Positions 8,184 through 18,359 of a stretch of 64,000 bases of DNA are shown piece by piece (positions within the stretch are counted from its first letter, which is position 1; each line of letters starts with the position of its first letter). The DNA is from Roseiarcus sp963820775. Lineage in GTDB: Bacteria > Pseudomonadota > Alphaproteobacteria > Rhizobiales > Beijerinckiaceae. The stretch spans positions 62,001 to 126,000 of the forward strand of contig CAWGBF010000007.1 in the NCBI GenBank assembly GCA_963820775.1. Direction: 5' to 3'. The notes below the pieces were generated by a model. It made no database searches. It was not told where the DNA came from and saw nothing but the letters and a program-made list of their open reading frames with translations. Position numbers and translations under genes: made by a program.

Positions 8184-8376
8184 TGTCTCGACGTGGGTTT
8201 GAAGGTTTAGACGCGGCAGGCGATGACGCCCAGCCAGAAAAATTCGCGGCGCGGAGCCTCCCGGCGCCGCGCCACCCCGGACCTCATATAGGAAAGGGCG
8301 CCCTCTCGCCAAGCGAAATGTGACGCCCTGAGATAAAACGGTCACAATGATCCGAGCGAGCGCGACTCCCGGGCCG

Positions 8377-9555
8377 CTAGGCGCGGAAATGCTTCGACAG
8401 CTTGAGGCCCTGGTGCTGATAGCTGGAGGTTGCGTCGGCGCCATAGAGCGCGTCCGGCTGGCCGGCGAGTTTTTCGTACACCAGCCTCCCGACCGGTTGG
8501 CCGTCTTCCAGCAGGAACGGCACGTCGCGGCTGCGCACTTCAAGCACCGCCCGGGCGGACGGGCGCCCGTCCCTGCCCTGCCCGAAGCCGGGATCGAAGA
8601 AGCCGGCGTAGTGAACGCGAAACTCCCCGATCGCCGGATCGATCGGCGCCATTTCCGCCGCAAGGTCGGGAGGGATCTGCACCTTCTCCCGCGAAGCCAG
8701 AATGTAGAACTGATCGGGATCAAGGATCAGCCGCCGGTCCTCGCGGGCGCGTATCGGCTCCCAGAAATCCTCGATCGCGTAGCCGCGCAAGCGGTTGACG
8801 TCGATGACGTCGCTGTTCTTGATCGCCTGGTAGCCGACAACGGGCTCGCCCAGACCGCCAAGATCGACCCGCAACACCAGGCCCTCGCGCAAGTCGAGCG
8901 GGCTATCGACCAGCGGGCAGGCCAGGTGCCGCTTGCGAATCTCGGCATCCTCCAGGGTGAAAGTGTGCCGGTCCCGTTGCTGAGGATGACGGCTGCGAAA
9001 CCGGACCTGGCTCAGCTTCGACCCCGCTTTGACGCGGACACTGAAGCTGCGGGGTGAAATCTCCAGCCAGAGCTCGCCCTGGTAGTCGAGCGGCACGTCA
9101 TCGAACGCCTCTCCCCCGTCGACGATCAGGCGGGTGAAAATGTCGATCCGGCCAGTCGAGCTCTTCGGGTTCGCGGCGCCGGAAAGGTTGGGCCTCAGCT
9201 CCAGCCGCTCCATCAGCCGCGCGATATAGACGATGCCTTTCTCCAGCACGGCGCCCTTGCCCGCCAGCGAGACAGGCTCCGCGTTCAGGCTTTTGAGCCG
9301 GTCCCGAACGGTGTGCTCGCGCCCGGGCAGAAAGCTCGAGCGAACGCGATAGGCTTCCTTGCTGAGCCTGAGGTCGAGACTCGCGGGCTGAAGCTGCGAC
9401 GATTCCAATGGAATGTCCGCCCGGATCAGTTTTCGGCCGATCATGGCGCGGATCTTCTGCCGTCCGAACAGACCGAACGGAGCCGAGAACAGGGCGTCCG
9501 CGACGCCCGGTTCATGCGCGTCGAGGATATGGGGAAGCGGCGTTCGGGGCGTCAA
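8377..9555 (-). CDS. dcd: dCTP deaminase-like protein, two-domain form
   Basis: A 392-residue protein of the alphaproteobacterial 2'-deoxycytidine 5'-triphosphate deaminase type, about twice the length of enterobacterial Dcd because it holds two dUTPase-fold halves. The first half carries LQPASLDLRLSKEAYRVR and NPKSSTGRIDIFTRLI; the second carries the parallel LILDPDQFYILASREK and a GEFRVHYAGFFDPGFG stretch. Deamination of dCTP supplies dUTP for thymidylate synthesis. The open frame starts at TTG 9555; an internal start is possible. It stands alone on the minus strand, divergent from metZ. Confidence 0.8.
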   Translation of the reverse strand: MTPRTPLPHILDAHEPGVADALFSAPFGLFGRQKIRAMIGRKLIRADIPLESSQLQPASLDLRLSKEAYRVRSSFLPGREHTVRDRLKSLNAEPVSLAGKGAVLEKGIVYIARLMERLELRPNLSGAANPKSSTGRIDIFTRLIVDGGEAFDDVPLDYQGELWLEISPRSFSVRVKAGSKLSQVRFRSRHPQQRDRHTFTLEDAEIRKRHLACPLVDSPLDLREGLVLRVDLGGLGEPVVGYQAIKNSDVIDVNRLRGYAIEDFWEPIRAREDRRLILDPDQFYILASREKVQIPPDLAAEMAPIDPAIGEFRVHYAGFFDPGFGQGRDGRPSARAVLEVRSRDVPFLLEDGQPVGRLVYEKLAGQPDALYGADATSSYQHQGLKLSKHFRA

Positions 9556-9610
9556 CAGGTTGGCCTCAAAGGGCGGTTTGGCGTTGTTAGCGTCTCCTAA
9601 CCTTTAAGCC

Positions 9611-9652
9611 AAGGCTTGTAAGGGAAGGCTTGTAAGGGAAGACATGTGAGGG
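9611..9652 (+). repeat. Three tandem 14-bp units
   Basis: Two identical copies of AAGGCTTGTAAGGG are followed by a diverged third, AAGACATGTGAGGG, in perfect phase. They lie between the divergent dcd and metZ genes, about 50 bases before the SAM-II riboswitch, near where the metZ promoter should be. Role unknown; replication slippage or a regulator-binding array are possible. Confidence 0.8.
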
Positions 9653-9702
9653 AGAGGCCTGGCCTTGACGCCATGGCTTGGCCAGCGCTATGGCAAGCAC
9701 AC

Positions 9703-9765
9703 CCCGTGGTCATTTGAGCCGATCGGCTTGCCGCCACGTTAAACAACGGGCTAAAAGATCGGGGC
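9703..9765 (+). promoter_or_regulatory. SAM-II riboswitch
   Basis: The stretch matches the SAM-II (metA) aptamer seen upstream of methionine genes in alphaproteobacteria. Visible are the P1 strand CCGTGG, the conserved loop TCATTTGAGCCG, a GCTTGC segment, the pairing partner CCACG, then TTAAACAA and GCTAAA, whose positions allow the H-type pseudoknot. It ends about 65 bases before the metZ ATG. When S-adenosylmethionine is bound, the pseudoknot is expected to hide the downstream ribosome site and reduce metZ expression. Recognition is by motif, not by covariance search. Confidence 0.92.
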
Positions 9766-9829
9766 GCATTTAAAACCGTCGCCTCGTCTCGAGCCCCATC
9801 AGGCGCCGTCGGCGCAGAGGACTTGAACG

Positions 9830-11059
9830 ATGACGAGCCCGCGCAAATCCCGCGATCCCAAGACGCTGAGGCCCGCGACGCAGTTGATCCATGGCGGGTC
9901 GCTGCGCTCGGCCTTCGACGAGACGTCGGAGGCTCTTTTTCTCACCCAGGGCTATCTCTACGACACGAGCGAGCTGGCGGAGGCGCGCTTCAAGGGCGAC
10001 GATCCGGGCTTCATCTATTCGCGCTTCGCCAATCCGACCGTTTCGATGTTCGAGCGGAGGATGGCGCTGCTCGAAGGCGCCGAGGCGGCGCGGGCGACGG
10101 CGAGCGGAATGGCCGCCGTCACCGCCTCGCTCATGGGCCAGGTCAAGGCGGGCGACCACGTCGTCGCCGCGCGGGCCTTGTTCGGTTCGTGTCTCTACGT
10201 GGTCGAGGAGCTGTTGCCGCGCTTCGGCGTCGCCTCGACCCTGGTCGACGGCGCCGATCTTGACGCCTGGCGGGCGGCTCTGCGTCCGAACACCAAGACG
10301 GCGTTCCTCGAATTGCCGACCAATCCGACGCTCGAGCTCGTCGATATCGCCGGCGTCGCCGAGATCATGCATGGGGCCGGCGCGACTCTCGTCGTCGACA
10401 ACGTGTTCGCCACGCCGTTGCTCCAGCATCCGATGAAGCTCGGCGCCGATTGCGTTGTCTACTCCGCCACCAAACACATCGACGGCCAAGGGCGCGTGCT
10501 TGGCGGCGTCATCCTGGCGAGCGAGAAGTTCATCGCCGACCACATCCACAATTTCCTCCGCCAGACCGGTCCTTGTCTCTCGCCGTTCAACGCCTGGACG
10601 CTGCTCAAGTCGCTGGAGACCTTGCCCGTTCGCGTCGCGGCGCAAACGCGCAGCGCAGGCGCGATCGCGGACTTCCTCAGCCATCATCCCGCGGTCCTGC
10701 GCACGCTCTATCCGGGCCGCGCCGATCATCCGCAGGCGGCCCTCGCCCAGCGGCAGATGGAAGGTGGCGGCACGATGGTGGCGTTCGAGGTCGCCGGCGG
10801 CAAGGCGACGGCTTTCCGGGTCGCCAACGCGTTCTCGATCATTGGCATTTCCAACAATCTCGGCGACGCCAAAAGCCTCATTACGCATCCGGAGACGACG
10901 ACTCATCAGCGGCTCAAGCCCGAGCAGCGTGCGGCGCTCGGCATTGCGCCTGGGCTATTGAGATTGTCGGTCGGCCTTGAGGACGTGGAGGATCTGATCG
11001 AGGACTTAGGCCAGGCGCTCGACAAAGGGGCGCTGCCGCGCCGCCACGCCGCCGAGTAG
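9830..11059 (+). CDS. metZ: O-succinylhomoserine sulfhydrylase
   Basis: A 409-residue Cys/Met-metabolism PLP enzyme that makes homocysteine directly from O-succinyl- (or O-acetyl-) homoserine and sulfide, in cytoplasmic methionine synthesis. YSRFANPTV (residues 63-71) and ASGMAAVTA bind the cofactor. SATKHIDGQGR holds the Schiff-base lysine at residue 215; the Asp of VVDNVFATP contacts the pyridine ring. The HIDGQGR context favours metZ over cystathionine gamma-synthase. ATG 9830 follows GAGG. The SAM-II riboswitch directly upstream makes regulation by S-adenosylmethionine likely. Confidence 0.93.
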   Translation: MTSPRKSRDPKTLRPATQLIHGGSLRSAFDETSEALFLTQGYLYDTSELAEARFKGDDPGFIYSRFANPTVSMFERRMALLEGAEAARATASGMAAVTASLMGQVKAGDHVVAARALFGSCLYVVEELLPRFGVASTLVDGADLDAWRAALRPNTKTAFLELPTNPTLELVDIAGVAEIMHGAGATLVVDNVFATPLLQHPMKLGADCVVYSATKHIDGQGRVLGGVILASEKFIADHIHNFLRQTGPCLSPFNAWTLLKSLETLPVRVAAQTRSAGAIADFLSHHPAVLRTLYPGRADHPQAALAQRQMEGGGTMVAFEVAGGKATAFRVANAFSIIGISNNLGDAKSLITHPETTTHQRLKPEQRAALGIAPGLLRLSVGLEDVEDLIEDLGQALDKGALPRRHAAE

Positions 11060-11104
11060 ACGAAACGCCGGCGCGTGCATGGCCGCGCGGAGCACGACCG
11101 GGGC

Positions 11105-11127
11105 GCGTCGCGCGGTCCTCGCGACGC
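11105..11127 (+). other. GC-rich hairpin after metZ
   Basis: An 8-bp perfect stem (GCGTCGCG / CGCGACGC) with a 7-base loop lies 46 bases past the metZ stop. No T-run follows, so it is a weak candidate for a transcription terminator and may only stabilise the transcript end. Confidence 0.3.
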
Positions 11128-11237
11128 CGCGGCCCAAAGGAGACGGCGCGGGGCGCTTCCCAAAAAGCGCCGGAATTTTCTCGCAGGGTTCGCGGCCCAT
11201 GCAATTGATATTTACGTGAATTGAACAGGAAGCGGAG

Positions 11238-11510
11238 ATGACGAAGCCATTTTCGGGGAGACGGATACCCAGGATAGCCACCGTTGCTTCGATTGCGTTG
11301 GCGTTTGTGCTCTCGGGCATGACGGCATCTTCCGCCGCATGCGGCGGATATTGTGAAGCAAGACAGGTCCGCGCGATCTGCCATTACGCGCTCACGACGC
11401 AAGACCTCGAAACTCATGAGCTCGACGCCGAATTCGAGAAATGCAAGTCCGATCCGCTAAGCTATCTGGCGCAACCCGTCCGACGCGGCGAAGAGGCCGG
11501 TTTGGAATAA
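11238..11510 (+). CDS. Small secreted Cys-containing hypothetical protein
   Basis: A 90-residue product with a clear Sec signal peptide: basic start, hydrophobic core IATVASIALAFVLSGM, and a likely cut near TASSAACGG. The mature part of about 55 residues contains four cysteines (CGGYC, AIC, EKC), which could form two disulfides in the periplasm. GAAGCGGAG lies just before ATG 11238. No family recognised. It stands alone between metZ and the PIN relic. Confidence 0.6.
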   Translation: MTKPFSGRRIPRIATVASIALAFVLSGMTASSAACGGYCEARQVRAICHYALTTQDLETHELDAEFEKCKSDPLSYLAQPVRRGEEAGLE

Positions 11511-11659
11511 AGACCGGGCGGCCTGAAATTCGCGCTTCCGCACAAGTTTACGCGCGCCAATGATTTCACCGACTGAGGACCTCCTTTGCGCAACTTCGCG
11601 GGGAGCACCAACGCCCTCCGGCTCGGCAAGCCGACGCGCAAACTCACCAGATGGTTTGT

Positions 11660-11824
11660 AGATATTTTGACCTCGCGTAACCTGGCGTCATGCGTGACAA
11701 GCTTCGCGTTCCATACGAGCGCGGTCGCCGCGATCATCCGGTCCGCGGGGTCGCCGGGGAAGCCGTCCCCGAACTGACCCGCGCGCTCGGCGATGTCATC
11801 TATAAGCGGCTCAAGCCGATATTC
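11660..11824 (-). pseudogene. PIN-domain toxin (VapC-like) C-terminal relic
   Basis: On the minus strand the open frame 12010-11462 contains a 55-residue island with the C-terminal half of a PIN-domain RNase: IAERAGQFGDGFPGDPADRM, then IAATALVWNAKLVTHDARLR. GDPADR and the THD motif provide conserved acidic residues of VapC toxins. The flanking parts of the frame show nothing similar, and the N-terminal half with the first catalytic Asp is missing. No vapB-like antitoxin is next to it. I read this as the remnant of a lost toxin-antitoxin pair. Confidence 0.65.
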
Positions 11825-12006
11825 CGGCAGCCTCCGCACATTCGGCTTCGCCGGCGCTCTCTTTGTCACCCGCGACCGTCCGCCGACGCTTGGCGTCACG
11901 CGAAACTTGGCGATAGCCGTTCCGCCCGGTCGGTATCGTTTTCGGGCCGTGAGTGGCGGGAGCTTGCAAGAAAGCCGACTTGCATCGCCCAAACCGAGCG
12001 CGGAGC

Positions 12007-13204
<1,198 letters not shown>

Positions 13205-13264
13205 TGGTCCGTTATGCCAGCGAACCGCGTCCTGCGCCAGCGCAGCGCGGGCGTCGATTTCTCG

Positions 13265-13603
13265 TCACAACGCCTCGTCGCCGGTCTCGGCGGTGCGGAT
13301 TCGCATCGCCCGCTCGATCGGCAGAACGAAAATCTTGCCGTCGCCGATCTGGCCGGTGCGCGCCGAAGCGCGGATCGCCTCGATCGTCGGTTCGACCTCA
13401 TGGTCGCTGACCGCAATCTCAAGGCGCACCTTTGGCATGAAGGCGACATTGTATTCCGAGCCGCGGTAGATTTCGGTGTGCCCCTTCTGCCGGCCGTAGC
13501 CGTTGGCCTCGCTGACCGTCATTCCCTTGACGCCCAGCCGATCGAGCGTTGTTCGCACCTCGTCAAGTTTGAACGGTTTGATGACCGCCAGAATGAGCTT
13601 CAT
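13265..13603 (-). CDS. glnK: Nitrogen regulatory protein PII (GlnK-like)
   Basis: A 112-residue PII signal protein. The T-loop GYGRQKGHTEIYRGSEYNVA contains the uridylylatable Tyr51, and ARTGQIGDGKIFV is the B-loop signature. The C-terminus RIRTAETGDEAL is standard. PII proteins sense 2-oxoglutarate and ATP/ADP and control glutamine synthetase, AmtB and NtrB. ATG 13603 is chosen because it gives exact family length; GTG 13609 would add two residues. No amtB or glnA lies beside it, so the GlnB/GlnK choice rests on sequence alone. Confidence 0.9.
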   Translation of the reverse strand: MKLILAVIKPFKLDEVRTTLDRLGVKGMTVSEANGYGRQKGHTEIYRGSEYNVAFMPKVRLEIAVSDHEVEPTIEAIRASARTGQIGDGKIFVLPIERAMRIRTAETGDEAL

Positions 13604-13821
13604 GATCACACGCCCTCGAAAGGCTAAAGTCTTGGTTCTTCGCTATTCTGGCGAAGCCGCCTGCGCAAGCGCGCATTTGCCCTCATGAAGATGTTTTGCC
13701 GCCGATCCGCCGAGAGTGGGCCGCCTGGACCGCTGGCTTTGTTTTTGCTTAGTCTTTCGCTCAAGTCTCGACCCGCCGCTGCGCAGGCTCATCGAGACAA
13801 CGGATCTCGCGGAGACGATCG

Positions 13822-15429
13822 ATGAGACTGCCGAGCGCGAAATCGCTGTTTCTCGCCGCAGTTGGAATCGTCGCGCTTCTGATTCCGGCGCTGGCCGGCG
13901 CGGCCGAACCCAAGGTGCTGCGTTTCGCGTTCCAAGGGGAGCTCAAATCGGTCGATCCCTATCAGATCAACGAGAGCTTCAGCCTCAGCGTCAACGGGGC
14001 CGTGTATGAGGGGCTGGTGCGGCGCGGACCGGACATGAAAATCGAGCCGTGCCTGGCCTCGAGCTGGGAAGTCCTCAATCCCCTGCATTGGCGCTTTCAT
14101 CTGCGCAAGGGCGTCAAGTTCCACGAAGGCCAGGATTTTACTGCTGACGACGTCATTTTTTCGGCCCATCGCGTGCTGAGCCCCGGCTCCCACCTCAAGG
14201 GCCGCATCCCCGCGGACGCCGAGATCGTGAAGGTCGACGACTATACGGTCGACTTCCTGTTGAAGACGCCGGATCCGTTGCTGATCAACGAGTGGGAGAG
14301 CTGGGGCATATTCTCGAAAAGCTGGTCGGAGGCGCACGGCGCGACCGAGGCCACCGCGATGAACGCCACCACCCCGCCCTATGCCGGGTTGCACGCCAAT
14401 GGGACCGGGCCCTTCATCCTCGTCAGCCACGAGCCCGGCGTGAAGACCGTCTGGAAGCGCAATCCGAATTGGTGGGACAAGCCGAGATCCAATCTGGACG
14501 AGGTCGTCTTCACCCCAATCCCGAACGCCGCGACCCGCGTCGCCGCGCTATTGTCCGGCGAAGTCGACTGGATGGATCCGGTGCCGCTCAACGATTAGGC
14601 CCGGGTCAACGCCAATCCGGGAACCGAGGTGTTGGCCGGACCGGAGATTCGCACCATTTTCCTTGGGCTCGACCAGTCTCGCGACGAACTCGGCCATTCC
14701 AGCGTCAAGGGCAAGAACCCGTTCAAGGACGTTCGCGTCCGCAAAGCGCTTTATCAGGCGATCGACGAGGAGGCGATCATCAAGAAGGTGATGCGCGGAC
14801 AGGCGACGCCGACTGCGCTGATGATCGCGCCCTCGCTGTTCTCGGTGTCGAAGGACTTCCATCGTCTTCCCTTCGACCCCGCTCAGTCGAAGAAGCTGCT
14901 CGCCGAGGCGGGCTATCCCGACGGTTTCGAAGTGCGGATGGATTGTCCGAACGATCGCTATGTGAACGACGAGCAGATCTGCCAGGCGGTTGTCGGCATG
15001 CTGGCGCGAATCGGCGTCAAGATCGATCTCAACGCTGAGCCCAAATCGAAGTTCTTCGCGTCGATTTCCGCCGCCGGAGGCTACGACAGCTCGTTCTATC
15101 TCCTGGGCTGGACGCCGACGACGCTCGAGAGCTTCAACGTCTTCCAATACATCATGGGCTGCCGCGACCCGAAGACCAATTGGGGCGGCAACAATGTCGG
15201 CGACTATTGCAATTCGAAGGTCGACGCCCTGGCCCGTTCCGCCCTGCAGGAGCCGGACGAGGAGAAGCGCGACGAGATCTTCGCCGACGCCTGGCGAATC
15301 TCATTGCTCGATGACGTCGGCTACATTCCGCTGCATCAGCAGGCGCTGGCGTGGGGCGTTTCGAAGTCCACCCATGTGATCCAGCGGCCGGACAATTACT
15401 ACGAATTCGCTTGGGTTAAGAAGGATTGA
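13822..15429 (+). CDS. Peptide-type ABC substrate-binding protein with internal amber codon
   Basis: An extracytoplasmic solute-binding protein of family 5 (DppA/OppA type). A signal peptide occupies residues 1-27 (LFLAAVGIVALLIPALAGAA). The body has VYEGLVRRGPDMKIEPCLAS and HLRKGVKFHEGQDFTADDV, both typical. A TAG at 14596-14598 cuts the frame after SGEVDWMDPVPLND, yet the same frame continues without shift into ARVNANPG and the rest of the C-terminal lobe, to the stop at 15427-15429. The full length of about 535 residues is right. A single base change, a sequence error, or recent inactivation could explain the stop. It is the first gene of a five-gene importer operon. Confidence 0.85.
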
Positions 15430-16406
15430 TCGCTTTCCTCCTGCGCCGTCTGCTGGCGTCCGTCGGCGTCCTAATCGCGGTCGGGCTGATCGCCTTCGCG
15501 ATGTTTCACTATGTCGGCGATCCCGTGAACCAGATGGTCGGGATCGAGACCTCGGCGGCGGAGCGCGCTGAGCTCAGCCATCAGCTCGGCCTCGATCAGC
15601 CGACGATCGTCCAGGCGGCGCGGTTTCTTTTGAACGCGGCGCGGCTCGATTTCGGCGTGAGCTACCAGTTCAAGCAGCCGGTCGCTGATCTCATCGGCGC
15701 GCGCATGCCCGCCACCCTCGAGCTCGCGCTCGTTGCGTCGATCCTGTCGCTCGCGGCCAGCGTCCCGATGGGCGTCTACGCCGCTCTGCGCCGCGATAGC
15801 GCGCTGGCCAGACTGCTCCAGGCGCTGTCGCTCATAGGCATATCCTTGCCGACGTTCCTGATCGGGATTCTGCTGATCTATCTGTTTGCTGTCGTGCTGC
15901 GCTGGCTGCCTTCGTTTGGCCGCGGCGACGTGGTGCGCATTGGCCCCTTTTGGACGACTGGCCTGCTTACGGTTTCGGGGCTCAAGTCGCTCATCATGCC
16001 TTCGATCACGCTGGCTTTGTTCCAGATGACGTTGATCATGCGGCTGGTGCGGGCCGAGATGCTCGAGGTCCTGCGCTCGGACTACATCCGGTTCGCTCGC
16101 GCGCGCGGGCTTTCCGAGCATGCCGTCCATTTCCGCCACGCACTCAAGAATACCCTCGTTCCGGTGATCACGGTCGTCGGCCTGCAGCTCGGCTCGATCG
16201 TCGCTTTCTCCATCATTACCGAAACGGTGTTCGCGTGGCCCGGCATGGGCCAGCTCTTCCTGCAATCGATTCAGAACGCCGACATTCCCATCATGGCCGC
16301 CTATCTCCTGCTCATCGCGACGCTGTTCGTTATAATCAATCTCATCGTCGACCTCATCTACGTGGCCGTGGACCCGCGGTTGCGCACCCACCTGCGTCGC
16401 GCTTGA
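15426..16406 (+). CDS. Peptide-type ABC transporter permease (DppB-like)
   Basis: A 326-residue inner-membrane permease with six predicted helices. The N-terminus LLRRLLASVGVLIAVGLIAF is characteristic, and the coupling-helix EAA loop is seen in the stretch DYIRFARARGLSEHAVHFRH. It starts with TTG 15426, overlapping the stop of the binding protein by four bases, which implies translational coupling. It forms the translocation channel with the following permease. Substrate may be peptides, nickel chelates or similar; not decided by sequence. Confidence 0.9.
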   Translation: MIAFLLRRLLASVGVLIAVGLIAFAMFHYVGDPVNQMVGIETSAAERAELSHQLGLDQPTIVQAARFLLNAARLDFGVSYQFKQPVADLIGARMPATLELALVASILSLAASVPMGVYAALRRDSALARLLQALSLIGISLPTFLIGILLIYLFAVVLRWLPSFGRGDVVRIGPFWTTGLLTVSGLKSLIMPSITLALFQMTLIMRLVRAEMLEVLRSDYIRFARARGLSEHAVHFRHALKNTLVPVITVVGLQLGSIVAFSIITETVFAWPGMGQLFLQSIQNADIPIMAAYLLLIATLFVIINLIVDLIYVAVDPRLRTHLRRA

Positions 16407-16415
16407 AGAGCTGAA

Positions 16416-17372
16416 ATGAGCGAAACCGTGGCGCCGCCGGACGGCGCGTCCGAGGTGGACCGGAAGGTGATCGGGCGCCTCAAGGACAATGACCTTCTCG
16501 CCAGCTTCCTGTCGTCTAAGGTCACGGTCGCCGCAGGTATTGTGACTCTCATCCTCTTTCTGGCGGCGCTGCTCGCGCCCTTAATCGCGCCGACCGACCC
16601 ATTCAATCCCGCTGCCAACTACCTGTCGGACTCGCTCGATCCGCCGAGCTTCGTCGCCGGTGGAGATCCGCGATTCCTCCTGGGGACGGACGATCAGGGG
16701 CGGGATCTCTTGTCGGCGGTCCTCTATGGGCTCCGCGTCTCTCTCGCGATCGGCTTTTGCAGCGTGGCGCTCGGCGCCTTAATTGGAGTCTCCCTTGGCC
16801 TCATCGCGGGATACGCCGGAGGCTGGACCGACTCCATGATCATGCGGATCGCCGACGTGCAGCTGACCTTTCCGGCGATTCTGATCGCGTTGCTTTTGGA
16901 CGGCGTCGCGCATGCGCTGCTGAAGCCCGCAAACCGCGACGAGTTCGCATTCGCGGTGCTGGTCCTCTCGATCGGGCTATCGTTCTGGGTGCAATACGCG
17001 CGCACGGTGCGCGCCTCCACCATGGTGGAGAAGAACCGAGATTACGTGCTGGCCGCGCGGCTGATTGGGCTCCCGCACGCGCGCATCCTTTTCTCGCATA
17101 TTCTGCCCAACGTGATGGGGCCGGTCATGGTGATCGCGACCATCAATCTGGCGCTGGCGATCATCACCGAGGCGACGCTATCCTTTCTCGGCGTCGGCCT
17201 GCCGCCTACCCAGCCGTCGCTTGGGACCCTGATCCGCATCGGGCAGAACTACCTGTTCTCGGGCGAATGGTGGATCGTCACGTTCCCGAGCCTCACATTG
17301 GCGGTTCTGGTGCTGGCGGTGAATCTTCTCGGCGACTGGTTGCGCGACGCGCTCAACCCCCGGCTGAAATGA
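16416..17372 (+). CDS. Peptide-type ABC transporter permease (DppC-like)
   Basis: A 318-residue permease with an N-terminal cytoplasmic extension before the first helix (VTVAAGIVTLILFLAALLAP), as in DppC/OppC. LLGTDDQGRDLLSAVLYG is the diagnostic motif after helix 1, and the EAA loop is NRDYVLAARLIGLPHARILF. It begins nine bases after the previous permease and overlaps the next ATPase gene by ATGA (17369-17372). It pairs with the DppB-like subunit in the inner membrane. Confidence 0.9.
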   Translation: MSETVAPPDGASEVDRKVIGRLKDNDLLASFLSSKVTVAAGIVTLILFLAALLAPLIAPTDPFNPAANYLSDSLDPPSFVAGGDPRFLLGTDDQGRDLLSAVLYGLRVSLAIGFCSVALGALIGVSLGLIAGYAGGWTDSMIMRIADVQLTFPAILIALLLDGVAHALLKPANRDEFAFAVLVLSIGLSFWVQYARTVRASTMVEKNRDYVLAARLIGLPHARILFSHILPNVMGPVMVIATINLALAIITEATLSFLGVGLPPTQPSLGTLIRIGQNYLFSGEWWIVTFPSLTLAVLVLAVNLLGDWLRDALNPRLK

Positions 17373-18359
17373 CCGGCCCGCTGCTTTCGGTTCGTGACGT
17401 CAGAGTCGAATTCGTCACTCGAAAGGGGCCGCTGGCCGCTCTCGACGGCGTGTCGTTCGACATCGCGCCAGGCGAGGTTCTGGGCGTCGTCGGCGAGTTC
17501 GGGCGCCGGCAAGTCGCTGACCGGGCTCGCAATCGTCGGCCTTCTCGATTCCCCCGGCCGGATCGCCAGCGGCGAAATCCGGCTTGACGGCGAGCGCATC
17601 GACGATCTGCCGCCAGCGCGAATGCGTGAGATCCGTGGACGGCGCATCGGCATCGTCTTCCAGGATCCCCTGACCAGCCTCAACCCGCTCATGCGCATCG
17701 GCGATCAGCTCATCGAGACGATCCTCGCTCACAGGCCGATCGGGCGAAGACAGGCGAGGGAACAGGCGATTGCGTGGCTTAGCGAGGTCGGCATTCCCTC
17801 GCCGCAGAAGCGCATCGACGGATACCCGCACGAATTCTCCGGCGGCATGCGCCAGCGCGTGGTGATCGCGCTCGCCCTTTGCGCCGAGCCTCAGCTCGTG
17901 ATCGCCGATGAGCCGACGACCGCGCTCGACGTTTCGGTGCAAGCGCAAATCATTTCGCTGCTCAAGCATCTGACATGCCGGCATGGCGCCGCGGTGATGC
18001 TGATCACCCACGACATGGGTGTTGTCGCCGAGACCGCGGATCGCGTCGCGGTCATGTACGCTGGGCGCATTGTCGAGATTGGCGAGGTCCACGAACTCAT
18101 ACGCAATCCTCTGCATCCCTATACGCAAGGATTGATGGCCGCGATCCCGACGCTTGCGGTCCGCGCCCGCCGGCTCATGCAGATTCCCGGCGCCATGCCG
18201 CGACTAACGGCTAGTCCGCGCGGCTGCGCGTTCGCCTCGCGCTGTCCACGAGCTTTCGAACGCTGCGCCGAGCGCCCGCCGCTCATCGCTTTTGGCGATC
18301 GAGGTGCGGCCTGCTGGCTTTATGACCGGTCGCCCGCCGCCGCGGATGTCCGGAATTGA
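17369..18359 (+). CDS. Peptide-type ABC ATPase (DppD-like), frameshifted in Walker A
   Basis: Translation from ATG 17369 gives MTGPLLSVRDVRVEFVTRK and reaches VLGVVGE, where one extra T at 17498-17499 breaks the Walker A loop. Removing it yields GESGAGKSLTG and joins the frame running to 18359. That part has the signature EFSGGMRQRVVIALAL, Walker B LVIADEPTTALD, the switch His of THDM, and the C-terminal cysteine cluster common to DppD/OppD (CAFASRCPRAFERC). About 330 residues when repaired. It energises the importer. A shift inside a universally required loop would kill function if real. Confidence 0.85.

Noticed and set aside
11105..11127. Rho-independent terminator after metZ
   Set aside because: The stem is strong but no T-run follows on either strand, so it is reported only as a hairpin.
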